Of a DNA stretch of 9,163 nt, positions 1 to 5,417 are shown piece by piece. The DNA is taken from assembly GCA_031284295.1 (NCBI GenBank), contig JAITAE010000117.1:1-9163 (forward strand), given 5' to 3'. The stretch comes from Spirochaetaceae bacterium (GTDB taxonomy: Bacteria; Spirochaetota; Spirochaetia; Treponematales; Breznakiellaceae). The position numbers and the translations under genes are program-made. Within the stretch, counting starts at the first letter, position 1, and each line of letters begins with the position of its first letter. The notes under the pieces were generated by a model that saw only the letters and a program-made list of their open reading frames with translations, made no database searches and was not told where the DNA came from.

Positions 1-1
1 C

Positions 2-583
2 GCCCGCTCGGTAGTTTTAAGTGATGACGAACGGAACGCCGTTTACGACTGCCACTTTATCACGTTAAAACCTCAGGTGTATATCTGCAACACGGACGAG
101 GCCGGCGTAAGATCCGCGGCGGACGGCAGGCCGGACGCCCATATACGGGCCGTGATGGACCGCGCCGGGCCGGAGGGTGGCGAGGCGGTGATCATTTGCG
201 GAAAATTCGAGGCCGAGCTTGCCGGAATCGAGAATGTTGACGAGAAAAAAGCCTTTCTTGAGGAGCTTGGCCTGCATGAAACCGGGCTTACAAGCTTGAT
301 TCGGGCCTGTTACCGGCTTTTGGGGCTCACGACCTTTTTTACCGCCGGCAAGGACGAGTGCCGCGCCTGGACCATACACTCAGGGGACTCGGCTCCCCGC
401 GCCGCCGGCGTGATTCATAGTGATTTCGAAAAGGGTTTTATCAAGGCCGAAGTCTACGGCTTTGACGACATTGTAAAGTACGGCTCGGAAGCCAAAATCA
501 AAGAAGCCGGTAAATACCGCGTCGAGGGCCGGGACTATATAGTGCGGGACGGCGATGTTATGTTTTTTAAATTTAATCTGTAA
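2..583 (+). CDS. ychF: YchF/OLA1-family redox-regulated ATPase, C-terminal part (5' end outside window)
   Basis: The frame is already open at the window edge, and 193 codons remain before the TAA. The visible part begins in the last section of the G domain: an LKP-x-VYICNTDE motif corresponds to the N-x-x-E nucleotide-specificity loop that replaces NKxD in YchF/OLA1 and gives ATP preference. The C-terminal TGS domain follows, with the family signatures FFTAGKDECRAWTI, AAGVIHSDFEKGFI and the ending EGRDYIVRDGDVMFFKFNL. YchF is a cytosolic, ribosome-associated P-loop NTPase linked to translation and stress responses. The GTG at position 77 is an internal valine and not the start, because conserved YchF sequence continues upstream of it. 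The Walker A region and the coiled-coil insertion lie outside the window. The uracil permease follows after 18 nt, so the two are probably co-transcribed. Family assignment is secure. Confidence 0.95.
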   Translation, partial: ARSVVLSDDERNAVYDCHFITLKPQVYICNTDEAGVRSAADGRPDAHIRAVMDRAGPEGGEAVIICGKFEAELAGIENVDEKKAFLEELGLHETGLTSLIRACYRLLGLTTFFTAGKDECRAWTIHSGDSAPRAAGVIHSDFEKGFIKAEVYGFDDIVKYGSEAKIKEAGKYRVEGRDYIVRDGDVMFFKFNL

Positions 584-589
584 TAATTT

Positions 590-594
590 GGAGG
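590..594 (+). promoter_or_regulatory. Ribosome binding site of the uracil permease
   Basis: A perfect GGAGG lies 7 nt upstream of the ATG at 602, inside the 18-nt gap after ychF. It fixes the permease start and leaves no room for a separate promoter between the two genes. Confidence 0.8.
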
Positions 595-601
595 ATGATT
601 T

Positions 602-1876
602 ATGCCTGAAAAACAAATATTGGGGCCTAGGGACAGGCCGGATCTGCGCCACTGGATACCTTTAAGTTTTCAACATGTGTTCGCGATGTTCGGGGCAACG
701 GTGCTGGTGCCGCTTTTGACCGGCCTAAGCCCTTCGGCGGCGCTTTTTTCAGCCGGAACGGGGACGCTTATCTACATTTTGCTCACCGGCGCGCGGGTCC
801 CCGCCTTTTTAGGCTCGTCTTTCGCGTTCATACCGCCCATCATATCGATAAGCGCGGCTTACGGGATGCCTTACGCGCTGGGCGGAGCCTTTGCCGCCGG
901 ACTCTTTTACTGCGCGGCGGGCGCCGTCATTAAAATCGCCGGGACGCGCTGGCTTGACCGGGCGCTGCCTCCTGTGGTGATAGGCTCGGTAATCGTAGTG
1001 ATCGGGCTCAACCTAGCTCCGACCGCTATGGGTATGGCGATGAATGACTCAGGCGGAAATTACAGCCTTCCCATGCTTTCTATAGCGTTTGTAACGCTGG
1101 GCATTACGGTTGCCGCAAACATCTTTCTGAAAGGGTTTTTCAGTACGATACCGATACTAATAGGGCTTGTTTCCGGCTACATATTTACGCTGATAATGGG
1201 GCGTTTCTTTCCCGTTTACGACATAATCAGCTTTCAGGGCGTCAAAGACGCGGCGTGGTTTGGGCCGCCGCATTTTGCCGCTCCCAAATTCAATTTCGTC
1301 GCCGTTTTGACGTTTATAATCGTAAGCCTTGCCACAATTTGCGAGCATCTGGGGGACATGCTGGTAACGAGCAAGGTTGTGGGGCAGGATTTTTACAAAT
1401 CGCCGGGACTGCACCGCACGCTTGCCGGCGACGGGCTCGCGACCGCGTGGGCCTCGATGTGGGGAGGCCCGCCCAACACCACCTACGGCGAAAACATAGG
1501 CGTTATGGTTATTACACGGGTCTATTCCGTTGCTGTGATAGGCGGGGCGGCGCTTATTGCGATAATTCTTTCGTTCTTTCAAAAATTCAGCGCGTTGATA
1601 CGGACGATACCTACGCCCGTAATGGGTGGCATCTCGATGCTGCTGTTCGGCATAATAGCTTCAAGCGGACTCCGTACAATCGTGGAAAGCGGTGTTGACT
1701 ACAAGGACAAACGCAACCTGACGATTTCGTCCGTGATATTTGTGATAGGTATAGGCGGCGGACGGCTTGCGTTCAGTATAGGCAGCGGCGTTCAGTTTCA
1801 GCTTGCCGGCGTTGCCCTTGCCACACTTGTCGGGATAATCCTGAACCTTGTTTTTCCGCCGGCGAAGAAACAATAG
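602..1876 (+). CDS. uraA: Uracil/xanthine permease (nucleobase:cation symporter-2 family)
   Basis: A complete 424-residue integral membrane protein, the normal length for NCS2 transporters. Members import uracil or xanthine with a proton and feed pyrimidine or purine salvage. Hallmarks include an early QHVFAMFGATVLVP segment (residues 24-37), PAFLGSSFAFI (67-77), a CEHLGD segment with Glu248 matching the substrate-binding Glu241 of E. coli UraA, and the family signature GGPPNTTYGENIGV (288-301) with Glu297 matching Glu290. Many long hydrophobic stretches fit the usual 14 transmembrane helices. The GPPNTTYGEN form of the motif favours uracil over xanthine or urate, though substrate cannot be settled from sequence alone. 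The ATG has an ideal GGAGG. The gene sits 18 nt behind ychF, and its stop codon lies inside a GC-rich inverted repeat. The start and both key glutamates are intact, so it should be functional. Confidence 0.93.
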   Translation: MPEKQILGPRDRPDLRHWIPLSFQHVFAMFGATVLVPLLTGLSPSAALFSAGTGTLIYILLTGARVPAFLGSSFAFIPPIISISAAYGMPYALGGAFAAGLFYCAAGAVIKIAGTRWLDRALPPVVIGSVIVVIGLNLAPTAMGMAMNDSGGNYSLPMLSIAFVTLGITVAANIFLKGFFSTIPILIGLVSGYIFTLIMGRFFPVYDIISFQGVKDAAWFGPPHFAAPKFNFVAVLTFIIVSLATICEHLGDMLVTSKVVGQDFYKSPGLHRTLAGDGLATAWASMWGGPPNTTYGENIGVMVITRVYSVAVIGGAALIAIILSFFQKFSALIRTIPTPVMGGISMLLFGIIASSGLRTIVESGVDYKDKRNLTISSVIFVIGIGGGRLAFSIGSGVQFQLAGVALATLVGIILNLVFPPAKKQ

Positions 1877-1884
1877 GCCGGCGG
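1856..1884 (+). repeat. GC-rich inverted repeat straddling the uraA stop codon
   Basis: CCGCCGGC (1856-1863) and GCCGGCGG (1877-1884) are perfect 8-bp arms around a 13-nt loop that includes the TAG stop. There is no T-run downstream on either strand (TTTTT lies before the left arm), so it is not a textbook intrinsic terminator. It may still mark or protect the 3' end of the ychF-uraA transcript. Confidence 0.5.
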
Positions 1885-1951
1885 ACTCACTTCAGGAAAA
1901 TATGCTGGAACATCAGAATACATATTACATACATAATTTAAGAGGGTATGA

Positions 1952-2716
1952 ATGACAGATCCGCTAGTAAGTGTAGGTACGCTTTCGTACAACAGCGCGG
2001 CTTTTATCCGCGAAACCATTCAGTCCGTTCTTTCACAGACATACAGGAACTGGGAATATGTTATATGCGATGACTGTTCGACGGATAATACGGTTGAAAT
2101 AATTAAATCATACGATGATCCTCGGATAAAACTTTTTGTAAATGAAAAAAATCTGGGGTACCTGGAAAACGGCAAACGGCTGCATCGCTACCTTGGTGGT
2201 AGTTTTATAAAAATACTGGATCATGACGATGTGCTATACGACCGCTGCATTGAACGTCAGCTTGATATTCTTTTGAACAACCTTGACGCGGGAATTGTAA
2301 CCTGCGACGCCGATTTTATAAATGCGGCGGGGAAAAAATTGTATGTGAATAAAGTTCCGTTCAGGGCGGATACCGCGAGCCGGAAACAGGTGCTTGCCTG
2401 TATGTTTCGTACCGCCCGCAGTTCGTTTATCGACGGAAGCCGGTCTATGCTACGCGGAGAGGCTCTGGAGCGAGATTTTTCGCTGTCCGCCTGTGAAAAA
2501 CTTTATATAATCCACGAGCCGCTATGCGCGTACAGGGTGCTGCCATCTTCTTTACAGATGAGAATTTCGTGCATAAAAGACTTTCAGAAATGGTACAAAA
2601 GTTTATACTTGAACCGTGAACTGCAAATATCGCGCCTGCAGTACATAAATGTTTGTATTGTAAATGTTATCAACTATTTTATGCGGTATTTGGTTAAAAT
2701 TTTATCAAATATATGA
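1952..2716 (+). CDS. Family 2 glycosyltransferase (GT-A fold), apparently internally deleted
   Basis: A 254-residue protein. The N-terminal half is classical GT2: VSVGTLSYNSAAFIRETIQSV, then a nucleotide-binding ICDDCSTDNT (38-47), NEKNLGY-x-ENG, and a metal-binding DHDD at residues 90-93. Such enzymes add a sugar from a nucleotide-sugar donor to a surface polysaccharide or lipid-linked acceptor at the cytoplasmic face. The C-terminal half departs from the family. Between the EAL of MLRGEAL (170-172) and the EPL of IIHEPLCAYR (189-191) there are only 16 residues, where relatives usually have about 35 including the acidic D/ED-x-x-x-W-x-R-L segment with the catalytic base. That segment appears to be missing. 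Start ATG 1952 follows AGAGGG by 5 nt. The gene is distinctly AT-rich, and its stop overlaps the start of the next gene. It may be a decaying gene or an inactive homologue. Confidence 0.82.
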   Translation: MTDPLVSVGTLSYNSAAFIRETIQSVLSQTYRNWEYVICDDCSTDNTVEIIKSYDDPRIKLFVNEKNLGYLENGKRLHRYLGGSFIKILDHDDVLYDRCIERQLDILLNNLDAGIVTCDADFINAAGKKLYVNKVPFRADTASRKQVLACMFRTARSSFIDGSRSMLRGEALERDFSLSACEKLYIIHEPLCAYRVLPSSLQMRISCIKDFQKWYKSLYLNRELQISRLQYINVCIVNVINYFMRYLVKILSNI

Positions 2717-3774
2717 GAAGTATTATGAAGAGTACGAGGAGTTTGCAAAACATACTGGTTACGGGCGGCGCCGGTTTTATCGGCAGTAATTTTATCCGCG
2801 TAATGCTGGAACAAACGGCGGATTTTACAGGACGCATAATCAACATGGATGCCCTTACGTACGCTGGAAACGCCGCGTCTCTGGAGGACATGACAAAAAA
2901 GTACGGCGGCGGCTCTTACATTTTTGAACAGGCGGACATACGGGATAAATCATCTGTTGAACGTATATTTGCGGAATATGCCATCGATACGGTCGTTCAT
3001 TTTGCGGCCGAAACGCACGTCGACAGATCAATAGCAAAGCCGGATGACTTTATCACGACAAATGTAATGGGAACGTTCACGCTGCTGGAAGCCGCGCGCC
3101 GGGCCTGGCAGGACAAGGATGGGGCCATGCGCGACGATGTCCTGTTTCATCACATAAGCACGGACGAAGTCTACGGATCGCTGGGGGATTCGGGATACTT
3201 TACCGAAATAACACCCTACGCGCCTTGCTCGCCGTATTCGGCAAGCAAGGCGAGCGCCGACCACCTTGTGACGGCGTACCACCATACATATAAACTTCCC
3301 GTCACGCTTTCGAACTGCTCAAACAACTACGGCCCCTATCAGTTTCCGGAAAAATTGATTCCGTTGATGATTCTGAATATGCTTGACGGCAAGGCTCTGC
3401 CCGTATACGGCGACGGAAAAAATATCCGTGACTGGCTTTTTGTCGAGGATCACAACAGGGCCGTCCGGCTGATTTTAATGCGGGGCAAGACGGGTGAAAA
3501 GTATAACATTGGCGGCGAAAATGAATGGGAAAACATAAAACTCCTGCATACTCTGATAAAAATAGTTTCAAAAAAAACAGGCCGTAGCACAAAAGAAATT
3601 GAAAAAACGATCAATTTTGTAACGGACAGGCCAGGTCATGACAGACGTTACGCGATAGACTGTTCCAAAATCAAAAATGAACTTGGATGGAGCCAGTCCG
3701 TGTCATTCGAAGAAGGCCTTGAGAAAACTGTTAACTGGTACATGAAAAACAGGTACAGCTATTTTGCCGCTTAA
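2713..3774 (+). CDS. rfbB: dTDP-glucose 4,6-dehydratase
   Basis: A 353-residue extended short-chain dehydrogenase with all RmlB/RfbB hallmarks. These are the NAD-binding TGGAGFIGSN (Gly18, Gly21, Gly24), HFAAETHVDRSI (97-107), STDEVYGSL (149-157, with the catalytic Thr-Asp-Glu at 150-152), the YSASK active-site pair Tyr175/Lys179, NCSNNYGPYQFPEKLIP (201-217) and a later RDWLFVEDH. It converts dTDP-glucose to dTDP-4-keto-6-deoxyglucose, the entry step to dTDP-L-rhamnose and other deoxysugars of surface glycans. Its ATG overlaps the glycosyltransferase stop as ATGA, which suggests translational coupling. No clear ribosome binding site precedes 2713; the in-frame ATG at 2725, with GAGAAG just upstream, is an alternative start that removes four residues. 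The usual partners rmlA, rmlC and rmlD are absent from the window. All catalytic residues are present, so the enzyme should be active even if its neighbour is not. Confidence 0.93.
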   Translation: MRSIMKSTRSLQNILVTGGAGFIGSNFIRVMLEQTADFTGRIINMDALTYAGNAASLEDMTKKYGGGSYIFEQADIRDKSSVERIFAEYAIDTVVHFAAETHVDRSIAKPDDFITTNVMGTFTLLEAARRAWQDKDGAMRDDVLFHHISTDEVYGSLGDSGYFTEITPYAPCSPYSASKASADHLVTAYHHTYKLPVTLSNCSNNYGPYQFPEKLIPLMILNMLDGKALPVYGDGKNIRDWLFVEDHNRAVRLILMRGKTGEKYNIGGENEWENIKLLHTLIKIVSKKTGRSTKEIEKTINFVTDRPGHDRRYAIDCSKIKNELGWSQSVSFEEGLEKTVNWYMKNRYSYFAA

Positions 3775-3802
3775 ACGCCGCCAAACCGGCATATCCAATG
3801 CT

Positions 3803-3827
3803 ATGTTACCAACATGGGGGGAGGGGG
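3803..3827 (+). other. Small hairpin and G-rich tract downstream of rfbB
   Basis: ATGTT-ACC-AACAT (3803-3815) is a 5-bp hairpin immediately followed by six Gs, an A and five Gs (3816-3827). It lies 30 to 50 nt after the rfbB stop. It lacks a T-tract, so it is not an intrinsic terminator on the plus strand. Its role is unknown. Confidence 0.4.
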
Positions 3828-3871
3828 ATAGTAGGGTTGCTCTTGTCGTCCCGGCGGTCAGCCCATATCTT

Positions 3872-3940
3872 TTAAACCCGCTCATCCAGGTGTTCTTTCA
3901 ACGCTTGATATTTTTCTTGTAACTGAATATCTATGTCCAT
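3872..3940 (-). pseudogene. Possible remnant of an ISAzo13-type transposase N-terminus
   Basis: On the minus strand an ATG at 3940 opens 22 codons ending in TAA at 3872. The peptide contains EKYQALKEHLDER. This resembles the beginning of ISAzo13-family transposases as I remember them, where a (K)Y-x-x-LK-x-x-LDER-x-RRL-x-A-A-E-A pattern is common. Here the reading frame stops right after LDERV, and I found no continuation in the other minus-strand frames, so at most an N-terminal stump survives. There is no obvious ribosome binding site and no recognised terminal inverted repeat. The match is short and rests on memory of the family, so chance similarity is possible. Confidence 0.35.
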
Positions 3941-4035
3941 GTGGAAAGGGGAGAAACGGAGACCGGAGCGTATACAGTAGTTCTACTATACTATGACGCA
4001 TGGCATACGATGTGGTATTCAGAAAGTGTGTAATG

Positions 4036-4122
4036 AGCCTCCCGCGCAGCAAGCGCAGAAACAGGTTTGTGCGCAAATTTTGCGACGCGGTATCAAGCGT
4101 TGTACTGATTTGAACGGAGGCT
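4036..4122 (+). other. Candidate 87-nt structured element closed by an AGCCTCC/GGAGGCT stem
   Basis: AGCCTCC at 4036-4042 can pair with GGAGGCT at 4116-4122. Inside lie a GCGC-AGCAA-GCGC hairpin (4044-4056) and the 13-bp palindrome CGCAAA-T-TTTGCG (4072-4084). The nested arrangement could be a folded RNA or a remnant of a palindromic repeat. A second GGAGGCT at 4331-4337 could compete for the same left arm. Confidence 0.3.
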
Positions 4123-4123
4123 G

Positions 4124-4144
4124 AGTTTGTGCGGAGCGCAAACT
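4124..4144 (+). repeat. Inverted repeat AGTTTGTGC / GCGCAAACT
   Basis: Nine pairs, one of them a G-T wobble, around a GGA loop. It lies four bases before a second hairpin. The nonamer GTTTGTGCG at its left arm also occurs at 4065-4073, exactly 60 bp upstream. Confidence 0.5.
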
Positions 4145-4147
4145 ATT

Positions 4148-4172
4148 AGAATAAGCGTTGCGCGCTTATTCT
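4148..4172 (+). repeat. Perfect inverted repeat AGAATAAGCG / CGCTTATTCT
   Basis: Two perfect 10-bp arms (4148-4157 and 4163-4172) around the loop TTGCG. No T-run follows, so it is a poor intrinsic terminator. It could be an operator, an RNA stem, or part of a dispersed repeat. It sits about 200 bp upstream of cobO. Confidence 0.55.
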
Positions 4173-4256
4173 TCGATCGGGTAAGAAAATTGATAATACC
4201 GCCTGGTTTAACACCAAATTTTTGCGGGCGTTGCCTTATTTGAACCGCGGCAAGCG

Positions 4257-4280
4257 GATAAACCGCCTACGGCTTTTATC
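4257..4280 (+). repeat. Hairpin GATAAA-CCG / CGG-TTTATC
   Basis: Six plus three base pairs around the loop CCTA, with a CT bulge on the 3' side. It lies directly before the -35-like TTGAGG of the candidate cob promoter, so it could be an upstream regulatory element or the terminator stem of an upstream transcript. Confidence 0.4.
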
Positions 4281-4310
4281 TTGAGGCTTGCGGGGGTATT
4301 AAACTATAGA
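4281..4310 (+). promoter_or_regulatory. Candidate sigma-70 promoter for cobO-cobU
   Basis: TTGAGG (4281-4286) and TATAGA (4305-4310) are separated by 18 bp. Each matches four of six consensus bases. Transcription would begin near 4317 and give a leader of about 57 nt, too short for a cobalamin riboswitch. A second, closer pair, TTGACC (4337-4342) and TATAGC (4358-4363), has a short 15-bp spacer; it would give an almost leaderless message, which would suit the lack of a ribosome binding site before the ATG at 4374. Both are pattern matches only. Confidence 0.3.
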
Positions 4311-4373
4311 CTTTGCGAATAAGCCCGCCGGGAGGCTTGACCAGCGGAAAGTAATCCTATAGCCTGATTTGGA

Positions 4374-4886
4374 ATGATACACGTGTACACAGGCGATGGT
4401 AAGGGAAAGACCACCGCGGCGGTTGGCCTCGCTGTCAGAGCGGCCGGCTGCGGCAAAAAAGTCGTTTTTGCCCAGTTTATCAAATCCATGCCTTCCGGTG
4501 AGCTTGCGCCGCTTGAAAAACTGGGTATTACCGTTATCCGATCCCAAACACGCTTTGGATTTACGTTTCAGATGGACGCGGCGGTAAAGGAACTCTGCGG
4601 CAATGAACAGCGGCGCATTTTGCGCGATGCGGCCGCCGCCGTACAGCGGCAGTGCGCGGATTTGCTTGTGCTGGATGAGGTGTTGGACGCGCTTGGCGCC
4701 TCGATGCTGAATCAAGACAGCCTGCGTGCTTTGATACCGGCGTTGGGCAAAGATTGTGAGCTTGTCCTTACCGGGCGTCCGGTACCGGACTGGCTTGCGG
4801 AGGCTGCGGACTACCACTCACATATAAAAAAAATAAAGCATCCGTTTGACAAGGGCGTGAAAGCCCGCGACGGCATAGAAAGGTAA
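4374..4886 (+). CDS. cobO: Corrinoid (cob(I)yrinic acid a,c-diamide) adenosyltransferase, CobO/CobA/BtuR family
   Basis: A 170-residue cytosolic P-loop enzyme, the usual core length of the family. It transfers the 5'-deoxyadenosyl group of ATP to reduced corrinoids, producing the adenosylated form needed for coenzyme B12 assembly and salvage. It carries the diagnostic Walker A GDGKGKTT (7-14) three residues further into the chain than its VYT, FAQFIKS (32-38), the Walker B-like LLVLDEVLDAL (97-107), ELVLTGRPVPDWLAEAADYHS (129-149) and the C-terminal KIKHPFDKGVKARDGIE (153-169). The ATG at 4374 gives exactly the conserved N-terminus, and an in-frame TGA at 4365 rules out an upstream start. There is no clear ribosome binding site before it. 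CobU follows after 4 nt, so the two form a small operon. The name cobA or btuR would be equally valid; the reaction is the same. Confidence 0.93.
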   Translation: MIHVYTGDGKGKTTAAVGLAVRAAGCGKKVVFAQFIKSMPSGELAPLEKLGITVIRSQTRFGFTFQMDAAVKELCGNEQRRILRDAAAAVQRQCADLLVLDEVLDALGASMLNQDSLRALIPALGKDCELVLTGRPVPDWLAEAADYHSHIKKIKHPFDKGVKARDGIER

Positions 4887-4890
4887 ACGC

Positions 4891-5391
4891 TTGATAGTAT
4901 TTATCAGCGGCGGGGTAAAATCAGGTAAATCTAGCCGGGCGCTGAAACTGGCCCGCGAATGGCCCGGTCCGGTCTCGTTCATAGCGACAGCGGAGGCTCT
5001 AGATGACGAGATGAAGAAACGGATAGAGCGTCATAAGGCTGAACGGGCCGGACTCGGCTTTGCGACATTTGAAGAACCTCTGGACCTGGCGGCGGCCCTT
5101 ATACGAAGCGGCGGATACGTTCTTGTGGACTGCCTTACGATGTGGGTAAACAACATCATGTACCACGGGCGCGAATCGGACTTTGCCGCTATGTTGGACG
5201 CATTCATCGAAGGTTTACGGTGCAAGGACGGATGCATTGTCGTGAGCAATGAGACGGGCCTGGGGAACATACCGGCGGACGAACTTACCCGCCGCTACAA
5301 CCTGTTGCTTGCCGAAGCGAACAGGAAGATCGCGGCTGTGGCAGACCACGTAGAATTGATGGTGGCGGGCCTGCCCATTGCCGTTAAATGA
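4891..5391 (+). CDS. cobU: Bifunctional adenosylcobinamide kinase / adenosylcobinamide-phosphate guanylyltransferase
   Basis: A 166-residue CobU/CobP homologue, slightly shorter than the roughly 180 typical of enterics. It phosphorylates the aminopropanol arm of adenosylcobinamide and then adds GMP, activating it for the lower-ligand joining step by CobS. Visible features are the P-loop GGVKSGKS (7-14), IATAEALDDEM (31-41), RIERHKAER (44-52) with His48 at the position of the GMP-accepting histidine, the VDCLTMWVNNI strand (79-89), SNETGLGNIP (119-128) and RYNLLLAEANRKIA (135-148). The start is a TTG, chosen because GAAAGG at 4878-4883 lies 7 nt upstream and the protein begins right at the P-loop strand. 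The gene follows cobO by 4 nt. No cobS, cobT or cobC follows; instead the next gene is convergent, 26 nt away. Confidence 0.92.
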   Translation: MIVFISGGVKSGKSSRALKLAREWPGPVSFIATAEALDDEMKKRIERHKAERAGLGFATFEEPLDLAAALIRSGGYVLVDCLTMWVNNIMYHGRESDFAAMLDAFIEGLRCKDGCIVVSNETGLGNIPADELTRRYNLLLAEANRKIAAVADHVELMVAGLPIAVK

Positions 5392-5417
5392 TACCCTATT
5401 TACTGCGGAGCACCGTG

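Larger units (their letters stand above)
3775..4373. other. 599-bp gap without an intact gene, rich in secondary structure
   Basis: No open frame here resembles a protein over a useful length. The first third holds the G-rich tract and the transposase-like stump. From about 4036 onwards the DNA is crowded with palindromes and hairpins, listed separately, followed by candidate promoter elements for the cobalamin genes. I searched by eye for a cobalamin riboswitch ahead of cobO and did not find a convincing B12 box or a GCCACTG core. Confidence 0.6.

Noticed and set aside
380..652. Minus-strand open frame across the ychF/uraA junction
   Set aside because: It is antisense to well-supported YchF and UraA coding sequence, and its peptide shows no family resemblance.
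1157..1582. Long minus-strand open frame inside uraA
   Set aside because: Antisense to the conserved permease core. The length reflects the GC-biased codons of uraA, and no ribosome binding site or domain is seen.
3816..3836. G-quadruplex
   Set aside because: Only three separate runs of three or more Gs are available (G6, G5, G3), so a standard three-tier quadruplex with four runs is not formed without forced loops.
4221..4275. tRNA-like segment (GGTTCAAAT on the minus strand)
   Set aside because: The T-loop-like string has no matching T stem, and no acceptor or anticodon arm can be built around it.
4181..4373. Cobalamin riboswitch ahead of cobO
   Set aside because: The CCCGCC at 4324-4329 and the CCCGCGCAGC at 4041-4050 look faintly like the core, but the B12 box, the GCCACTG element and the long-range stem are not present in a credible order.
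4299..4817. 172-codon minus-strand open frame opposite cobO
   Set aside because: Its length tracks that of cobO, which carries all family motifs. The antisense peptide is arginine-rich and patternless.
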